A stretch of 62,954 bases of DNA from Eubacteriales bacterium (GTDB lineage Bacteria > Bacillota > Clostridia > Oscillospirales > Oscillospiraceae), in NCBI GenBank assembly GCA_030539285.1, contig JAUNSH010000009.1, forward strand, positions 1-62,954, given 5' to 3'. Positions 40,289-50,110 of the stretch are shown here, piece after piece (the first letter of the stretch is position 1; each line of letters opens with the position of its first letter). Under the pieces are notes generated by a model. The model was not told the origin of the DNA. It ran no database searches and worked only from the letters and a program-made list of their open reading frames with translations. The position numbers and the translations under genes were made by a program.

Positions 40289-42178
40289 TTATTCTGCTTC
40301 TTCCGTCTTCTCCGGCTCCTCAAAGCCGTCGAACATGGCTGTGGTGGAAGCGTCTCCCACAGCTCTGCCTTCCATGATGGCTTCAAACTGCTCGCCGGTC
40401 ATGGATTCGTGCTCCATCAGGAAATCCACCACGGCATTCAGCTTGTCGGCGTTTTCCGTCAGGATGTTCTTGCAGTGGGCATAGGCCCGGTCGATCAGGG
40501 CCTTGACCTCGTCGTCGATGGTGCCCGCCACCTTCTCGGAGTAGCTCTTGGTGGTCTGGTAGTCCCGGCCGATGAACACCTCGCCGCCATCCAGGTAGGA
40601 AACGGTGCCCAGCTTCTCGCACATACCGTAGCGGGCCACCATGTCACGGGCCAGCTTGGTGGCACGGTCAATGTCGTTGGACGCGCCCACGGAAATGTCG
40701 CCGATGAACAGAGCCTCCGCCACCCGTCCGCCCAGCAGAGAGATGATCTGCTCGTACATTTCGTTCCGGGTCAGGTTGGAGGAATCATCCTTGGGAAGGG
40801 ACCAGGTGGAGCCAAGGGACTGACCCCGGGGGACGATGGTGATATGCCGCACCGGGTCATGGGTAGGCAGGTGGTACATGGCCACGGCATGGCCCGCCTC
40901 GTGGATGGCCGTCTCCTTCAGATCCTTCCGGGTCTGGACACGGCTCTTTTTCGCGGGACCGGCGGTGATCTTCATCAGTGCCTCGTTCAGATCTTCCATG
41001 TTCAGCGCCGGACGGTTCTCGCGGGCGGCAAGAATGGCAGCTTCATTCAAAAGGTTACTCAAGTCAGCGCCGGTAAAGCCGGCGGTGGAGCGGGCCACGG
41101 TCTTGAGGTTTACGGAAGCATCCAGCTTTTTGTCCCGGGCGTGAACCTTCAGGATGTCCTCCCGGCCCTTTACATCCGGGCGGCCCACCTGGATCTGCCG
41201 GCCAAACCGGCCGGGCCGCAGCAGCGCCGGGTCAAGGATGTCCGGGCGGTTGGTAGCTGCCAGCACGATGACGCCCTCCGTGCGGGAGAAGCCGTCCATT
41301 TCCACCAGCAGCTGGTTCAGGGTCTGCTCCTTTTCGTCGTGTCCGCCGCCCAGGCCGGAACCGCGCTTGCGGCCCACCGCGTCGATCTCGTCGATGAACA
41401 CGATGGCGGGGGCGATCTTCTTCGCCTGCTCGAACAGGTCCCGGACACGGCTAGCGCCGACACCCACGTACATTTCCACAAAGTCAGATCCGGAAATGGA
41501 CAGAAACTGTACCCCGGCCTCGCCGGCCACCGCTCGGGCAAGCAGGGTCTTGCCCGTGCCGGGAGGGCCCACCAGCAGCAGGCCGTGGGGGATCCGGGCG
41601 CCGATCTCGGTGAACTTCTCGGGATTTCTCAGGAAGTCCACCACCTCCTGCAATTCTTCCTTCTCCTCGTCGGCACCTGCCACGTCGACAAAGGTAACCT
41701 TCTTCCCATCGGGCACGCCCAGAACGGTGCGGGCTTTACCGAAATTGTTCAGGGGGTTAGAGTTGTTGGCCCGGCCCGCCATGAAGCCCCAGACAAACAG
41801 CAACACCAGCCCCACGATCAGCAGGGGCAGGATCAGGTCATAGGCGGACATTTCCTTTTCCGGGCGGAAGTGGTAATATTCCAGAATGCCTTCCTCCGAC
41901 TGGGCCTCCAGGGTTTCTTCCATTTCAGAGCGGAACCGGTCGGTATCCGCCAGCGTCGCCGTCAACGTGGTCTGCCCGGCGTATGGCTCGTACAGGTTCA
42001 TACTAATGACATTGCCGTCAACCTCGAAGGACTTGACCTGCTGACTGCGGAACAGCTTCAGCACTTCGGAATAGGGTATCTGATCCTGGCTCTGGGTGAA
42101 CAGGCCGCTGGCCCAGGAAAACACCGCGATCAGCAGCACCAGATACACGATCATCGGGATAATTCTACGATTTTTCAA
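40289..42178 (-). CDS. ftsH: ATP-dependent zinc metalloprotease FtsH
   Basis: 629 aa. Two membrane helices (about 9-25 and 105-127) flank an extracellular part. AAA module: Walker A GPPGTGKT, Walker [12 protein letters not shown] and the SRH segment [20 protein letters not shown]. The zinc site is HEAGH near residue 424. It degrades unneeded membrane and soluble proteins. It starts with TTG at 42178 behind AAGGAG. The order tilS-hpt-ftsH is conserved in Firmicutes and supports all three calls. Confidence 0.97.
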   Translation of the reverse strand: MKNRRIIPMIVYLVLLIAVFSWASGLFTQSQDQIPYSEVLKLFRSQQVKSFEVDGNVISMNLYEPYAGQTTLTATLADTDRFRSEMEETLEAQSEEGILEYYHFRPEKEMSAYDLILPLLIVGLVLLFVWGFMAGRANNSNPLNNFGKARTVLGVPDGKKVTFVDVAGADEEKEELQEVVDFLRNPEKFTEIGARIPHGLLLVGPPGTGKTLLARAVAGEAGVQFLSISGSDFVEMYVGVGASRVRDLFEQAKKIAPAIVFIDEIDAVGRKRGSGLGGGHDEKEQTLNQLLVEMDGFSRTEGVIVLAATNRPDILDPALLRPGRFGRQIQVGRPDVKGREDILKVHARDKKLDASVNLKTVARSTAGFTGADLSNLLNEAAILAARENRPALNMEDLNEALMKITAGPAKKSRVQTRKDLKETAIHEAGHAVAMYHLPTHDPVRHITIVPRGQSLGSTWSLPKDDSSNLTRNEMYEQIISLLGGRVAEALFIGDISVGASNDIDRATKLARDMVARYGMCEKLGTVSYLDGGEVFIGRDYQTTKSYSEKVAGTIDDEVKALIDRAYAHCKNILTENADKLNAVVDFLMEHESMTGEQFEAIMEGRAVGDASTTAMFDGFEEPEKTEEAE

Positions 42179-42189
42179 TTGGGTTCTCC

Positions 42190-42732
42190 TTATTTTGTAT
42201 ATACTTCCGGCTTTAAAATGCCCACATAGGGCAGATTCCGGTATTTTTCGTTGTAGTCCAGGCCGTAGCCCACCACAAAGGCATTGGGGATGGTGAAGCC
42301 CACATAGTCCGCCTGTAAAGTGACACCGGGGCGGCGGCGCTCGGGCTTATCCAGCAAAGTGCAAATCTTGATGGAGGCAGGATTCTTCTCTTTCAAGTGG
42401 TTCACCGTGAATTCCAAAGAGTTGCCGGTGTCGAAAATATCCTCCAAAATCAGCACATGCCGCCCCGCAATATCCGCGGTCACGTCCTGCCGCACCAGCA
42501 TCTTACCGGTGGAATTGGCACCGGAGTAGGAGGACAGCCACATGAAGTCCATCTGGCAGGGCACCTTGATTCTCCGCACCATGTCGGCGTAGAACACCAC
42601 CACGCCCTTGAGGACGCCCACGATCACCGGGTTTTTGTCCGCGTATTCGGCGGTCAGCACCTCACCCAGCTCTCGGATCCGGTTCTGGATCTGTTCTTCG
42701 GTCAGAAGAATTTGCTCAATATCCTTATCCAT
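42190..42732 (-). CDS. hpt: Hypoxanthine phosphoribosyltransferase
   Basis: 180 aa. PRPP motif HVLILEDIFDTGNSLEFTV near residue 96, and VGVLKGVVVFYADM near 40; C-terminal VGYGLDYNEKYRNLPYVGIL. It salvages hypoxanthine and guanine. ATG 42732 overlaps the end of tilS by 8 bp, and GGGGGAG sits upstream, so it is translationally coupled. Confidence 0.96.
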   Translation of the reverse strand: MDKDIEQILLTEEQIQNRIRELGEVLTAEYADKNPVIVGVLKGVVVFYADMVRRIKVPCQMDFMWLSSYSGANSTGKMLVRQDVTADIAGRHVLILEDIFDTGNSLEFTVNHLKEKNPASIKICTLLDKPERRRPGVTLQADYVGFTIPNAFVVGYGLDYNEKYRNLPYVGILKPEVYTK

Positions 42733-44008
42733 TCTGTTTCTCCCCCTGAATTTTTTCAAAACGAACCGTTACGGCGGGAAGCGAATCCGCCGCCCGGTCC
42801 AAATTTACGCCAATGGAATGAACACCTAAAATGCCAATATCATCGCACAGCACCGGGATCTCTTCCCGCTGGGACGCCGGGATCTTTCGGTCGATGAACA
42901 GCTTTTTGAGACTCTTGCTGCCGCCGGGAAGCCGCATGGCGTCCCCGGTCTGCCGGGAACGCAGCCGCATCGGTCCCATCGGGCGCACGGTAAGGGTGTC
43001 TGTCGAATTCTCAATTCCCTTTGCCGGCTCACAGATCACACGGAAGCTGCCAAACACCGTCTGACCGGGACAAGGCAAGGGAATTTCGCCAAACGTTCCC
43101 TGCTCCGCAAGGACTGTCAGCCGGTCATAGCTGCGGGAAATCGTAACACCGCCGGGAAATGCTGCCTTTGCGGACGGATTGTCAGAAAAAACCAAGGCCT
43201 CCGCCTGGGAAATATGAGCATCCTCCGGTTCCAAAACGCCGTTTTGCTTCAAAAACCGCTCCAACACCCGGCTGCGGATCGGCTTTGGAAGTGTCCGCAA
43301 TGCAGAAACATCCGGCAAGGTTTCAAAAGTGCTTTGCTGCAACAAATATTCTTCATCCACCCGCAGGCGCAGGGCCATTTTTGACAGATTCTCCCCGATT
43401 TTTGGGTTTTCCTCCCACAAAATCGGCATCACATGATGGCGGATACGGTTGCGAAGAAATGCGTCGGAAGCATTGGAGCTATCCTCCACATGCGGAAGGC
43501 TCCATTCGTTCAGGAAATCTTCCACCTCCTGCCGGGTGATGCAGAGCATGGGGCGGATGAGGTTTCCCCTCTTTGGAGAAATGCCCCCTAAACCTTTCAG
43601 CCCGGTGCCCCGAATGAGGTGCAGCAGCACCGTCTCGGCGTTGTCATCGGCAGTGTGGGCTGTGGCGATCTTGCCGTCCAGGGATTGAAGAAATTCATAT
43701 CTCGCGTCCCGGGCGGCGGCTTCCAGCCCCTTCTTGCCAGTCTGCACCTGTCCCCCGCCCACATGGAGCGGGATATCATACCGGACGCAGAACTCCCGGA
43801 CGAAATCCTCGTCCCGCTGGGATTCTTCCCCACGAAGATGGTGGTTAAAATGGGCGGCTTCCAATTGAATATTCATTTTATCCTTCAAAAGATACAGGGC
43901 AAAGAGCATTGCCACGGAATCCGCCCCGCCAGAAACGGCGCAGATGACCCGGTCTCCCGGTTTGATCAGCCCTTGCTCCCGGATAAATCTCAGCAGCTTA
44001 TTCTGCAT
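42725..44008 (-). CDS. tilS: tRNA(Ile)-lysidine synthetase
   Basis: 427 aa. PP-loop ICAVSGGADSVAMLFAL near residue 24, FNHHLRGEESQRDEDFVREF and TAHTADDNAETVLLHLIRGT are TilS motifs; the C-terminal substrate domain has LPGGSKSLKKLFIDRKIPAS. It modifies C34 of tRNA-Ile(CAU) so that AUA is read as Ile. The start at 44008 overlaps the dnaB stop by 11 bp. Confidence 0.95.
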   Translation of the reverse strand: MQNKLLRFIREQGLIKPGDRVICAVSGGADSVAMLFALYLLKDKMNIQLEAAHFNHHLRGEESQRDEDFVREFCVRYDIPLHVGGGQVQTGKKGLEAAARDARYEFLQSLDGKIATAHTADDNAETVLLHLIRGTGLKGLGGISPKRGNLIRPMLCITRQEVEDFLNEWSLPHVEDSSNASDAFLRNRIRHHVMPILWEENPKIGENLSKMALRLRVDEEYLLQQSTFETLPDVSALRTLPKPIRSRVLERFLKQNGVLEPEDAHISQAEALVFSDNPSAKAAFPGGVTISRSYDRLTVLAEQGTFGEIPLPCPGQTVFGSFRVICEPAKGIENSTDTLTVRPMGPMRLRSRQTGDAMRLPGGSKSLKKLFIDRKIPASQREEIPVLCDDIGILGVHSIGVNLDRAADSLPAVTVRFEKIQGEKQNG

Positions 44009-45335
44009 GCTTCCACTCCCGGTCCGCAAAGGTCTGGTACTGGCCGATCCATTGCAGCTTTACCGCGCCGGTCTCACCGTGACGGTTCTTCGCCACGATG
44101 CACTCAGCCACGCCCTTTTCCTCTGTATTTTCGTGATAATATTCGTCCCGGTACAGGAACATGACGGAGTCCGCGTCCTGCTCGATGGCGCCGGATTCCC
44201 GGAGGTCAGAGAGGATGGGCCGCTTGTCGGTGCGGCTCTCCACCGCACGGGACAGCTGGCTCAGACAGATGACGGGCACGTTCAACTCCTTCGCCATAAT
44301 TTTCAGGCTTCGGGATATCTCGCCAACCACGACCACACGGTTTTCGTTGTTCTTGCCGTAGCCGGAGCCTTGCATCAGCTGCAAATAGTCGATGATGACA
44401 AGACCCAAATTGTCCAGACGGCGGCATTTGGCGCTGATGTCCGCTACGGTGACGGAGGGGTTGTCGTCAATGCGGATGTCCGTCTGGCTCAGAGCGGCAG
44501 AAGCCATGCACAGCTTGGTCCACTCCTCCTCGCTGAGCTTGCCGGTGGCCAGCTTTTGCAGCTCCACAAAGCTCTCGTTGGCGAGTAAACGCATGGCAAG
44601 CTGCTCCCGGGACATTTCCAGGTTGAAGATCGCCACGGTTTTTTTGTATTTTTTTGCCACATTCACCCCGATATTCAGAGCAAAGGCCGACTTACCCATG
44701 GCAGGACGGGCAGCCACCAGAAGAAGGTCGGACTTATTAAGACCATTGATCTTGGTGTCCAGGTCCCGCAGGCCCGTACTCAGGCCGGGGATCAGGGAAT
44801 CGGACTGGGCAAGCTCTGTCAACCGGTCAAAGACCTTGTGCAGGGTGGTGCCGATGTGCTCCAGGCTGTCCCCCCGCTCGCCCTTTCGCAGGGCGTAGAT
44901 CTTCTTTTCCGCCGATTCCAGCATCTCCGCCGGGGTGCCCACCTCGTCGGACACCATCTCGTGGATGTCTGTGGCCGCCTGATTCAGCCCGCGCAGCATG
45001 GCCTTGTCCCGGACGATATTTGCGTAGCGTACAACATTGGCAGCGGTGGGAGTGATCTCCATGAGCTGCAGAATGTAGTCCCGGGAATTGTCGTGGTAAT
45101 AGCCCAGCTCCTTCAGCTTATCCAGCACCGTCACCGGGTCGATGGTCTGGGAGAAGTTGAACATGGTGTAGATGGTCTCATAGATCTCCCGATTCTGCTG
45201 GAGGTAGAAGTCCTCCGGCTTCACCAGCCCCACCACTTCCGTAAGACAGCGGCTGTCGAGCAGAATGGAACCCAGTACCGCCTGCTCCGCTTCCAGAGAC
45301 TGGGGCGGCTGACGGGTCAACAGTTCTTCATCCAT
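43998..45335 (-). CDS. dnaB: Replicative DNA helicase DnaB
   Basis: 445 aa. N-terminal domain with PQSLEAEQAVLGSILLDSRC; RecA-type ATPase with Walker A AARPAMGKSAF, Walker B LVIIDYLQLM and LSQLSRAVESRTDKRPILSD. It unwinds DNA at the replication fork. AAAGGAG precedes ATG 45335. It is the start of the dnaB-tilS-hpt-ftsH string, which has overlapping ends. Confidence 0.97.
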   Translation of the reverse strand: MDEELLTRQPPQSLEAEQAVLGSILLDSRCLTEVVGLVKPEDFYLQQNREIYETIYTMFNFSQTIDPVTVLDKLKELGYYHDNSRDYILQLMEITPTAANVVRYANIVRDKAMLRGLNQAATDIHEMVSDEVGTPAEMLESAEKKIYALRKGERGDSLEHIGTTLHKVFDRLTELAQSDSLIPGLSTGLRDLDTKINGLNKSDLLLVAARPAMGKSAFALNIGVNVAKKYKKTVAIFNLEMSREQLAMRLLANESFVELQKLATGKLSEEEWTKLCMASAALSQTDIRIDDNPSVTVADISAKCRRLDNLGLVIIDYLQLMQGSGYGKNNENRVVVVGEISRSLKIMAKELNVPVICLSQLSRAVESRTDKRPILSDLRESGAIEQDADSVMFLYRDEYYHENTEEKGVAECIVAKNRHGETGAVKLQWIGQYQTFADREWKHAE

Positions 45336-45376
45336 GTCAGTTTCTCCTTTCCTCAATGATGCTTCTGCTTCGCAGA

Positions 45377-45404
45377 CGGGCGGGTCAGTGACCCGCCCCT
45401 ACGG
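45377..45404. repeat. Palindrome CGGGCGGGTCA-TGACCCGCCC
   Basis: Short palindrome with a CCCCTACGG end between rplI and dnaB. A close relative lies at 51321-51353 and a longer one at 60426-60517. Confidence 0.7.
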
Positions 45405-45416
45405 AAACGATTGAAA

Positions 45417-45863
45417 TCAGGCTTCCTCGATCTTGACGGTCAAGGGCGCGGTGATCTCGTAGCCCAGCTTGCAGGTCACGGTATAGGTACCCACGTTCTT
45501 GATGGTTTCATTCAGCACGATCTTCCGCTTGTCCAGCTTGATGCCGGTCTTCTTTTCCAGGGCTTCCGCGATCTCCGCATTGGTGATGGAACCGAACAGC
45601 CGTCCGTTGCCGCCGCCCTTGGCAGTCACCGTCACGGTCAGCTCCCGCAGCTGCTTGGAAATGGCCAGAGCTTCCGCCTTTTCCTTGGCGATGCGCTCCT
45701 GGGTGGCCTTATCGTTCATGCGCATGGTGTTGATGGCGTCGGGGGTAGCCTCAATGGCCATCTTCTTGGGCAGCATGAAGTTCCGGGCGTAGCCGTCGGA
45801 AACCTCAATCATCTGGCCCTTCTTGCCCTTGCCCTTAACGTCCTGCAACAAAATAACCTTCAT
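45417..45863 (-). CDS. rplI: 50S ribosomal protein L9
   Basis: 148 aa, typical length. MKVILLQDVKGKGKKGQMIE and VSDGYARNFMLPKKMAIEAT are the invariant N-terminal domain, followed by the long connecting helix and the C-terminal domain. It binds 23S rRNA in the large subunit. AAGGAG upstream of ATG 45863. Confidence 0.97.
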   Translation of the reverse strand: MKVILLQDVKGKGKKGQMIEVSDGYARNFMLPKKMAIEATPDAINTMRMNDKATQERIAKEKAEALAISKQLRELTVTVTAKGGGNGRLFGSITNAEIAEALEKKTGIKLDKRKIVLNETIKNVGTYTVTCKLGYEITAPLTVKIEEA

Positions 45864-45885
45864 AATAAAAATCTCCTTATTTTTT

Positions 45886-45976
45886 AGATACAAGATACAA
45901 GATATAAGATACCAGATACAAGATAAGGTGAAGTCGAAAGATATCTAGTATCTTGTATCTTTCGTATCTTGTATCT
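45886..45976. repeat. Inverted GATACAA-rich repeat, copy 2
   Basis: TAGATACAAGATACAAGATA at the left is inverted at the right as TCTTGTATCTTTCGTATC. Same family as 29890-29985. Occupies the gdpP-rplI gap. Confidence 0.8.
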
Positions 45977-45986
45977 AACCGGCTGT

Positions 45987-47963
45987 TCATTCTTCGTAGA
46001 ACCGATCGATGGATTCCACCAGTCTGTCCAGCGTGTCTTTAACGGTGGCGTTCTTTACCTGCGCGCCCGCGGTAGCGGTGTTACCGCCGCCGCCGAGAGG
46101 TTCCAGAATCATCTGCACGTTGGCAGAGCCGATGCTCCGGGCGGAGATGATCACCTGATCTCCATCCGGGTACAGCACGAAGGATGCGGTGATACCGGAA
46201 ATGTTCAGCAGCTCATCCGCCGCCTGGGCCGCAAGGATGCGGCTGGTGGGGTTATTCAGGGCGGCAATGGCGATCTCCTGCCGGTAAAGCCGGGAGGACT
46301 TGATGATCTGGTACTTGGTCATAGTGTCCTGGAAATCGTTTTGCAGCAGGAGCTTCACCTCCGTGGTGTCCGCTCCCAGCCGCCGCAGGGATGCCGCGGC
46401 TTCGAAGGTGCGCTCACCGGTGCGCACGTTGAAGAACTTGGTATCCAGACAGATGCCCGCCATCAGGGATTTGGCCTCGATGGGCAGCACGTCGTTCTTC
46501 TCCACCGCGTATTGCAGCAGCTCTGTCACCAGCTCCGCTGTAGAGGAAGCATACGGCTCGTGGAAATTCACCACCACGGGGTTGATATAATCCGCCGCCC
46601 GGCGGTGATGGTCGATGACGCAGACCTTGGTGATGGCTTCCAGCAATGGCTTACACTCCACCTGATCCGGGCGGTTGGTATCCACCACGATCAGAATACT
46701 GCGGTTATCCGCCATCAAAAGGGCGTCCTGCCCGGAAATGAAGCAGTCCCGGTACTGGGGCTCCGCCTGAATTTGGGAGATCAGCTTGGGGGCAGCGTTC
46801 TTTTCCAGATCAATGACGATGCTGAACTTTTTGCCTTTCTTTCTGCACAGGCAGCACACGCCCATGGCGGCGCCCACGGCATCCAGATCGGCATTCTTAT
46901 GGCCCATGACGAAAACGTGGCCGCTCTGACCGATCAGCTCCATCAGGGAGTTGGCGGTGACACGGGAACGCACCTTGCTTCGGTAATCCGCTTCCCGGTT
47001 CCGTCCGCCGTAGAAGCTGAAATTGAAGCGGTCCTTGACTACCGCCTGATCGCCGCCCCGGCTCAGGGCCATTTCAATGCTTAGGGCCGCGAAGTCGTAG
47101 CCCTCCTCAAAGTTCCCGCCGTCTACGCCAAGGCCAATAGAAATGGACGCGGGCAGGCCGGAGGGGTTGGTGATCTCGTGGATGCTTTCAAGCAACGAGA
47201 ATTTGTCGTCCACCGCCCGCTGCAAGTCCCGTTTCTCAAAAATGAACAGGAAACGGTTGCGTTCCAGCTTCCGAAGCAGACCGTGATACCCATCCGTCCA
47301 CTGGGTGATGGTGTCGTTAAGTCTGGCGTTCATATTGGAAATGGCGCTTTCCGTCAGGTTTTTGGTCAGTTCCTCATAGTTGTCAATGAGAATAATGGAG
47401 ATCACCGGGCGGGAGCGGATATATTCGTCCCGGATCTGGTACAGCTCCGTCAGATCACTGAAATACAGCACACCCAGCATGGTACCACGGCTGTCCTCCG
47501 CCCGGACGGTGGTGCCGTAGACCCGGTAGCGCCGGGCGCCCAAGGTGGCATCCTGGGGGCTTTCGGTCTTGCCGGATTCCAGCCAGTCCAGAGCAAAGTC
47601 CGGCAGGACCTCTTCCAGCTGCTGCTCCATCATGGTGTCGGCATAGCCTGTCAGCTCGCTGAAGCGGTGGTTGGCCCAGATGATGACCCCGTCACCCAAA
47701 CGAATGAGCACAGCCGGCAGGGGGCTGTCCCCCTGAGAAGTAGCCTCCAACGTGTTGGACACCGATTGGATATAGCGCTGCAACTGTCTGCCCCGGCGGT
47801 TCCGGTTCATGATATACAGCATGAACACCACCAGCGTCACGGTAGTCTCCACCGCCGCCAGCCAGTAGCACCCTTCCAGCAGCGCTGCCGCGCAGAAGGC
47901 CGCCATCACGAAAAAGTATACGCCCATACCGGGCTTTAAGAGCCTGTCCAGCTTTCTGTTCAC
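45987..47963 (-). CDS. gdpP: Cyclic di-AMP phosphodiesterase GdpP
   Basis: 658 aa. Two membrane helices near the N-terminus, a PAS-like domain (about 75-170), a degenerate GGDEF domain (GLGVDGGNFEEG, ALSRGGDQAVV), then DHH/DHHA1 with MGHKNADLDAVGAAMG and VIDHHRRA. It hydrolyses c-di-AMP to pApA and so controls potassium and cell-wall stress. Start is GTG at 47963 behind GGAGG. The gdpP-rplI-dnaB order is conserved in Firmicutes. Confidence 0.96.
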   Translation of the reverse strand: MNRKLDRLLKPGMGVYFFVMAAFCAAALLEGCYWLAAVETTVTLVVFMLYIMNRNRRGRQLQRYIQSVSNTLEATSQGDSPLPAVLIRLGDGVIIWANHRFSELTGYADTMMEQQLEEVLPDFALDWLESGKTESPQDATLGARRYRVYGTTVRAEDSRGTMLGVLYFSDLTELYQIRDEYIRSRPVISIILIDNYEELTKNLTESAISNMNARLNDTITQWTDGYHGLLRKLERNRFLFIFEKRDLQRAVDDKFSLLESIHEITNPSGLPASISIGLGVDGGNFEEGYDFAALSIEMALSRGGDQAVVKDRFNFSFYGGRNREADYRSKVRSRVTANSLMELIGQSGHVFVMGHKNADLDAVGAAMGVCCLCRKKGKKFSIVIDLEKNAAPKLISQIQAEPQYRDCFISGQDALLMADNRSILIVVDTNRPDQVECKPLLEAITKVCVIDHHRRAADYINPVVVNFHEPYASSTAELVTELLQYAVEKNDVLPIEAKSLMAGICLDTKFFNVRTGERTFEAAASLRRLGADTTEVKLLLQNDFQDTMTKYQIIKSSRLYRQEIAIAALNNPTSRILAAQAADELLNISGITASFVLYPDGDQVIISARSIGSANVQMILEPLGGGGNTATAGAQVKNATVKDTLDRLVESIDRFYEE

Positions 47964-48006
47964 CTGACCGCCGCCTCCTTAAAGCATAGCAATCCATAGT
48001 AGAGTC

Positions 48007-48324
48007 TCTATTATAGCAAATCCCACCAAATCCCGCAACCACTTTTCCGAGATTTCGTAAAAAAGGCTTTATAAATTCCTGTATACTTTTGCGTCATTTT
48101 GTGTTATACTACCGTAGACGTTTTCCGGGTCGGGCTTTTACCGGAAGCAAACACCGCGCGTTTTGCGCATCTTTTTAGAGAAAGAAATAGATTGCAGGCG
48201 TTTTTTCAGGGCGAAGGCGATTCAGGGCCTTAAGCCTTCGGGAAATGGCTGCCTGCTTGTGTTGTCTGATTTTAACACAAAGGCTGCAAAGAACCCCTTT
48301 GCAGATATCGAAAGGAGTATTGTT
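48007..48324 (+). other. Long leader region of the RNase J gene
   Basis: About 300 bp without a convincing gene. A TTATACT -10-like box near 48105 would give a leader of about 210 nt, with GC-rich stretches that can pair. Self-control of RNase J through its leader is conceivable. A frame open from 48163 has no ribosome site and is not accepted. Confidence 0.45.
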
Positions 48325-49980
48325 TTGGCTGAAAAACTGAAAATTATCCCTCTTGGCGGTCTGGACGAGATCGGCAAGAATATCACCGTGCTGGAATACG
48401 GCAAGGACATGATCGTGGTGGACTGCGGCGTGGGCTTCCCGGAGGAAGATATGTACGGCGTGGATCTGGTGATCCCGGACTTTTCCTATCTTGTGGCCAA
48501 TCAAAAGAAGCTGCGGGGCTTCTTCATCACCCACGGCCACGAAGACCACATCGGTTCCATCCCCTACGCCATGCGGGATGTAAACTGCCCTATCCACGGC
48601 ACCGCTATGACCAACGGCCTGATCAAGCTGAAGCTGGAAGAGCACAATCTGGCAGACAAGGTCAAGCTCATCACCCACAAGCCCGGCGACGTGGTGAAGG
48701 CCGGGTGCTTCCAGGTGGAGTTTATCCATGTGAACCACTCCATCGCCGACGCCGTGGCCTTCGCCATCCACACCCCCGTGGGCACCGTGGTCATGACCGG
48801 CGACTTTAAGATCGATCCCACCGCCAAGGACGGCATGATGGACCTGGCCCGTCTGGGTGAGCTGGGAAAGCAGGGCGTGCTGGCTATGCTGTCCGACTCC
48901 ACCAACGTGGAGCGCAGCGGCTACACCCCCAGCGAAAATATGGTGGCAGAGAGTCTGGACCGTCAGTTCCGCAACTGTGACCAGCGGATCATCGTCACCA
49001 CCTTCGCTTCCAATATGCACCGCATCCAGTCCATCGTCGCCACGGCCCAGCGCCACGGGCGCAAGGTGGCCGTCACCGGCCGGAGCATGGAGAATATGCT
49101 GAAGGTGGCTCAGGAGCTGGGCTATCTGAAGGTCAAGCAGGGCACCATTGTTGACCTGGCTTCCATCAAGAGCCTGCCTAAGAATAAGATCGTCATTGTC
49201 TCCACCGGCTCTCAGGGGGAAAATATGTCCGCCCTGTACCGCATGGCCTTCAACACCCACAAGCAGGTGGAGATCACCGCCGGTGACCGCATCATCATTT
49301 CCGCCTCCGCCATCCCCGGCAACGAAAAGGCCGTGTCCAAGATCATCAACGAGCTGTACCGCAAGGGTGCCGACGTGATCTATGAAAAGAGCGAGGGCCT
49401 GCACGTATCCGGCCACGCCTGTCAGGAAGAGCTGAAGATCATTCACGGTCTGGTAAAGCCCCGGTTCTTCATCCCCATTCACGGCGAGCAGCGGCACCTG
49501 CAGATCCATTCCAAGCTGGCCCAGACCATGGGCATGAACCCCAAGAACATTTTCATCGGGGAGATCGGCTCTGTGTTTGAGCTGACCGCCAAGAGCTGCA
49601 AGCTCAAGGACACCGTCACCGCCGGAAAGGTCTTCGTGGACGGCACCGGCGTAGGTGACGTGGGCAGCGTGGTGCTGCGGGACCGAAAGCACCTGGCTGA
49701 GGACGGCATGATCGTGGTCTGCGTGAACCTCAGCGCCGAGGACGGCAGCATCATCACCGGTCCGGACATCATCACCCGTGGCTTCATCTATGTCAAGGAG
49801 TCCGAGCAGCTGATGGAGGCTTTGCAGGATGTGGCGACGGAGGCCATCGAGCGCTGCCAGCGCAAGGGCATCCGGGACTGGTCCGCCATCAAATCCACCA
49901 TCAAGAACGACCTGAGCGGCTATCTGTACAAGTCTACCAAGCGCAATCCCATGATTTTGCCCGTGATTTCCGAGATTTAA
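48325..49980 (+). CDS. rnj: Ribonuclease J
   Basis: 551 aa. LKIIPLGGLDEIGKNITVLE begins the metallo-beta-lactamase fold; zinc ligands lie in FFITHGHEDHIGSIPYAM and MTGDFKIDPT; the beta-CASP part has SDSTNVERSGYTPSE and TTFASNMHRIQ; HVSGHACQEELK and PIHGEQRHL complete the site. It is a 5'-to-3' exo- and endoribonuclease for mRNA decay. Start is TTG at 48325 behind AAAGGAG. Monocistronic. Confidence 0.95.
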   Translation: MAEKLKIIPLGGLDEIGKNITVLEYGKDMIVVDCGVGFPEEDMYGVDLVIPDFSYLVANQKKLRGFFITHGHEDHIGSIPYAMRDVNCPIHGTAMTNGLIKLKLEEHNLADKVKLITHKPGDVVKAGCFQVEFIHVNHSIADAVAFAIHTPVGTVVMTGDFKIDPTAKDGMMDLARLGELGKQGVLAMLSDSTNVERSGYTPSENMVAESLDRQFRNCDQRIIVTTFASNMHRIQSIVATAQRHGRKVAVTGRSMENMLKVAQELGYLKVKQGTIVDLASIKSLPKNKIVIVSTGSQGENMSALYRMAFNTHKQVEITAGDRIIISASAIPGNEKAVSKIINELYRKGADVIYEKSEGLHVSGHACQEELKIIHGLVKPRFFIPIHGEQRHLQIHSKLAQTMGMNPKNIFIGEIGSVFELTAKSCKLKDTVTAGKVFVDGTGVGDVGSVVLRDRKHLAEDGMIVVCVNLSAEDGSIITGPDIITRGFIYVKESEQLMEALQDVATEAIERCQRKGIRDWSAIKSTIKNDLSGYLYKSTKRNPMILPVISEI

Positions 49981-49986
49981 TGAGAA

Positions 49987-50014
49987 GTGGGCGTGCCGCC
50001 GGCGCGCCCACTTT
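49987..50014 (+). terminator. Terminator after the RNase J gene
   Basis: GTGGGCG and CGCCCAC arms with four T. Confidence 0.75.
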
Positions 50015-50016
50015 TA

Positions 50017-50104
50017 CGTAGGGGCCGATGCCCACATCGGCCCTTTTTGCGGCATTGTGAAACCTTTCGATGTTGAGGGGCGATGTGGGCATCGCCCCCT
50101 ACGG
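50017..50104. repeat. Inverted-repeat element, copy C (opposite orientation, shorter centre)
   Basis: CGTAGGGGCCGATGCCCACA and GATGTGGGCATCGCCCCCTA ends around a different centre. The right end lies 6 bp before the dus start codon. Confidence 0.85.
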
Positions 50105-50110
50105 GATTAT

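Noticed and set aside
40409-42229. 606-codon open frame opposite ftsH
   Set aside because: Shadow of ftsH; no ribosome site and no domain.
45377-45404. Terminator of rplI
   Set aside because: No T run follows and the same palindrome recurs elsewhere in non-terminator positions.
48175-49692. 505-codon open frame on the minus strand opposite the RNase J gene
   Set aside because: Composition follows the codon positions of the real gene on the other strand; no start site, no recognisable domain.
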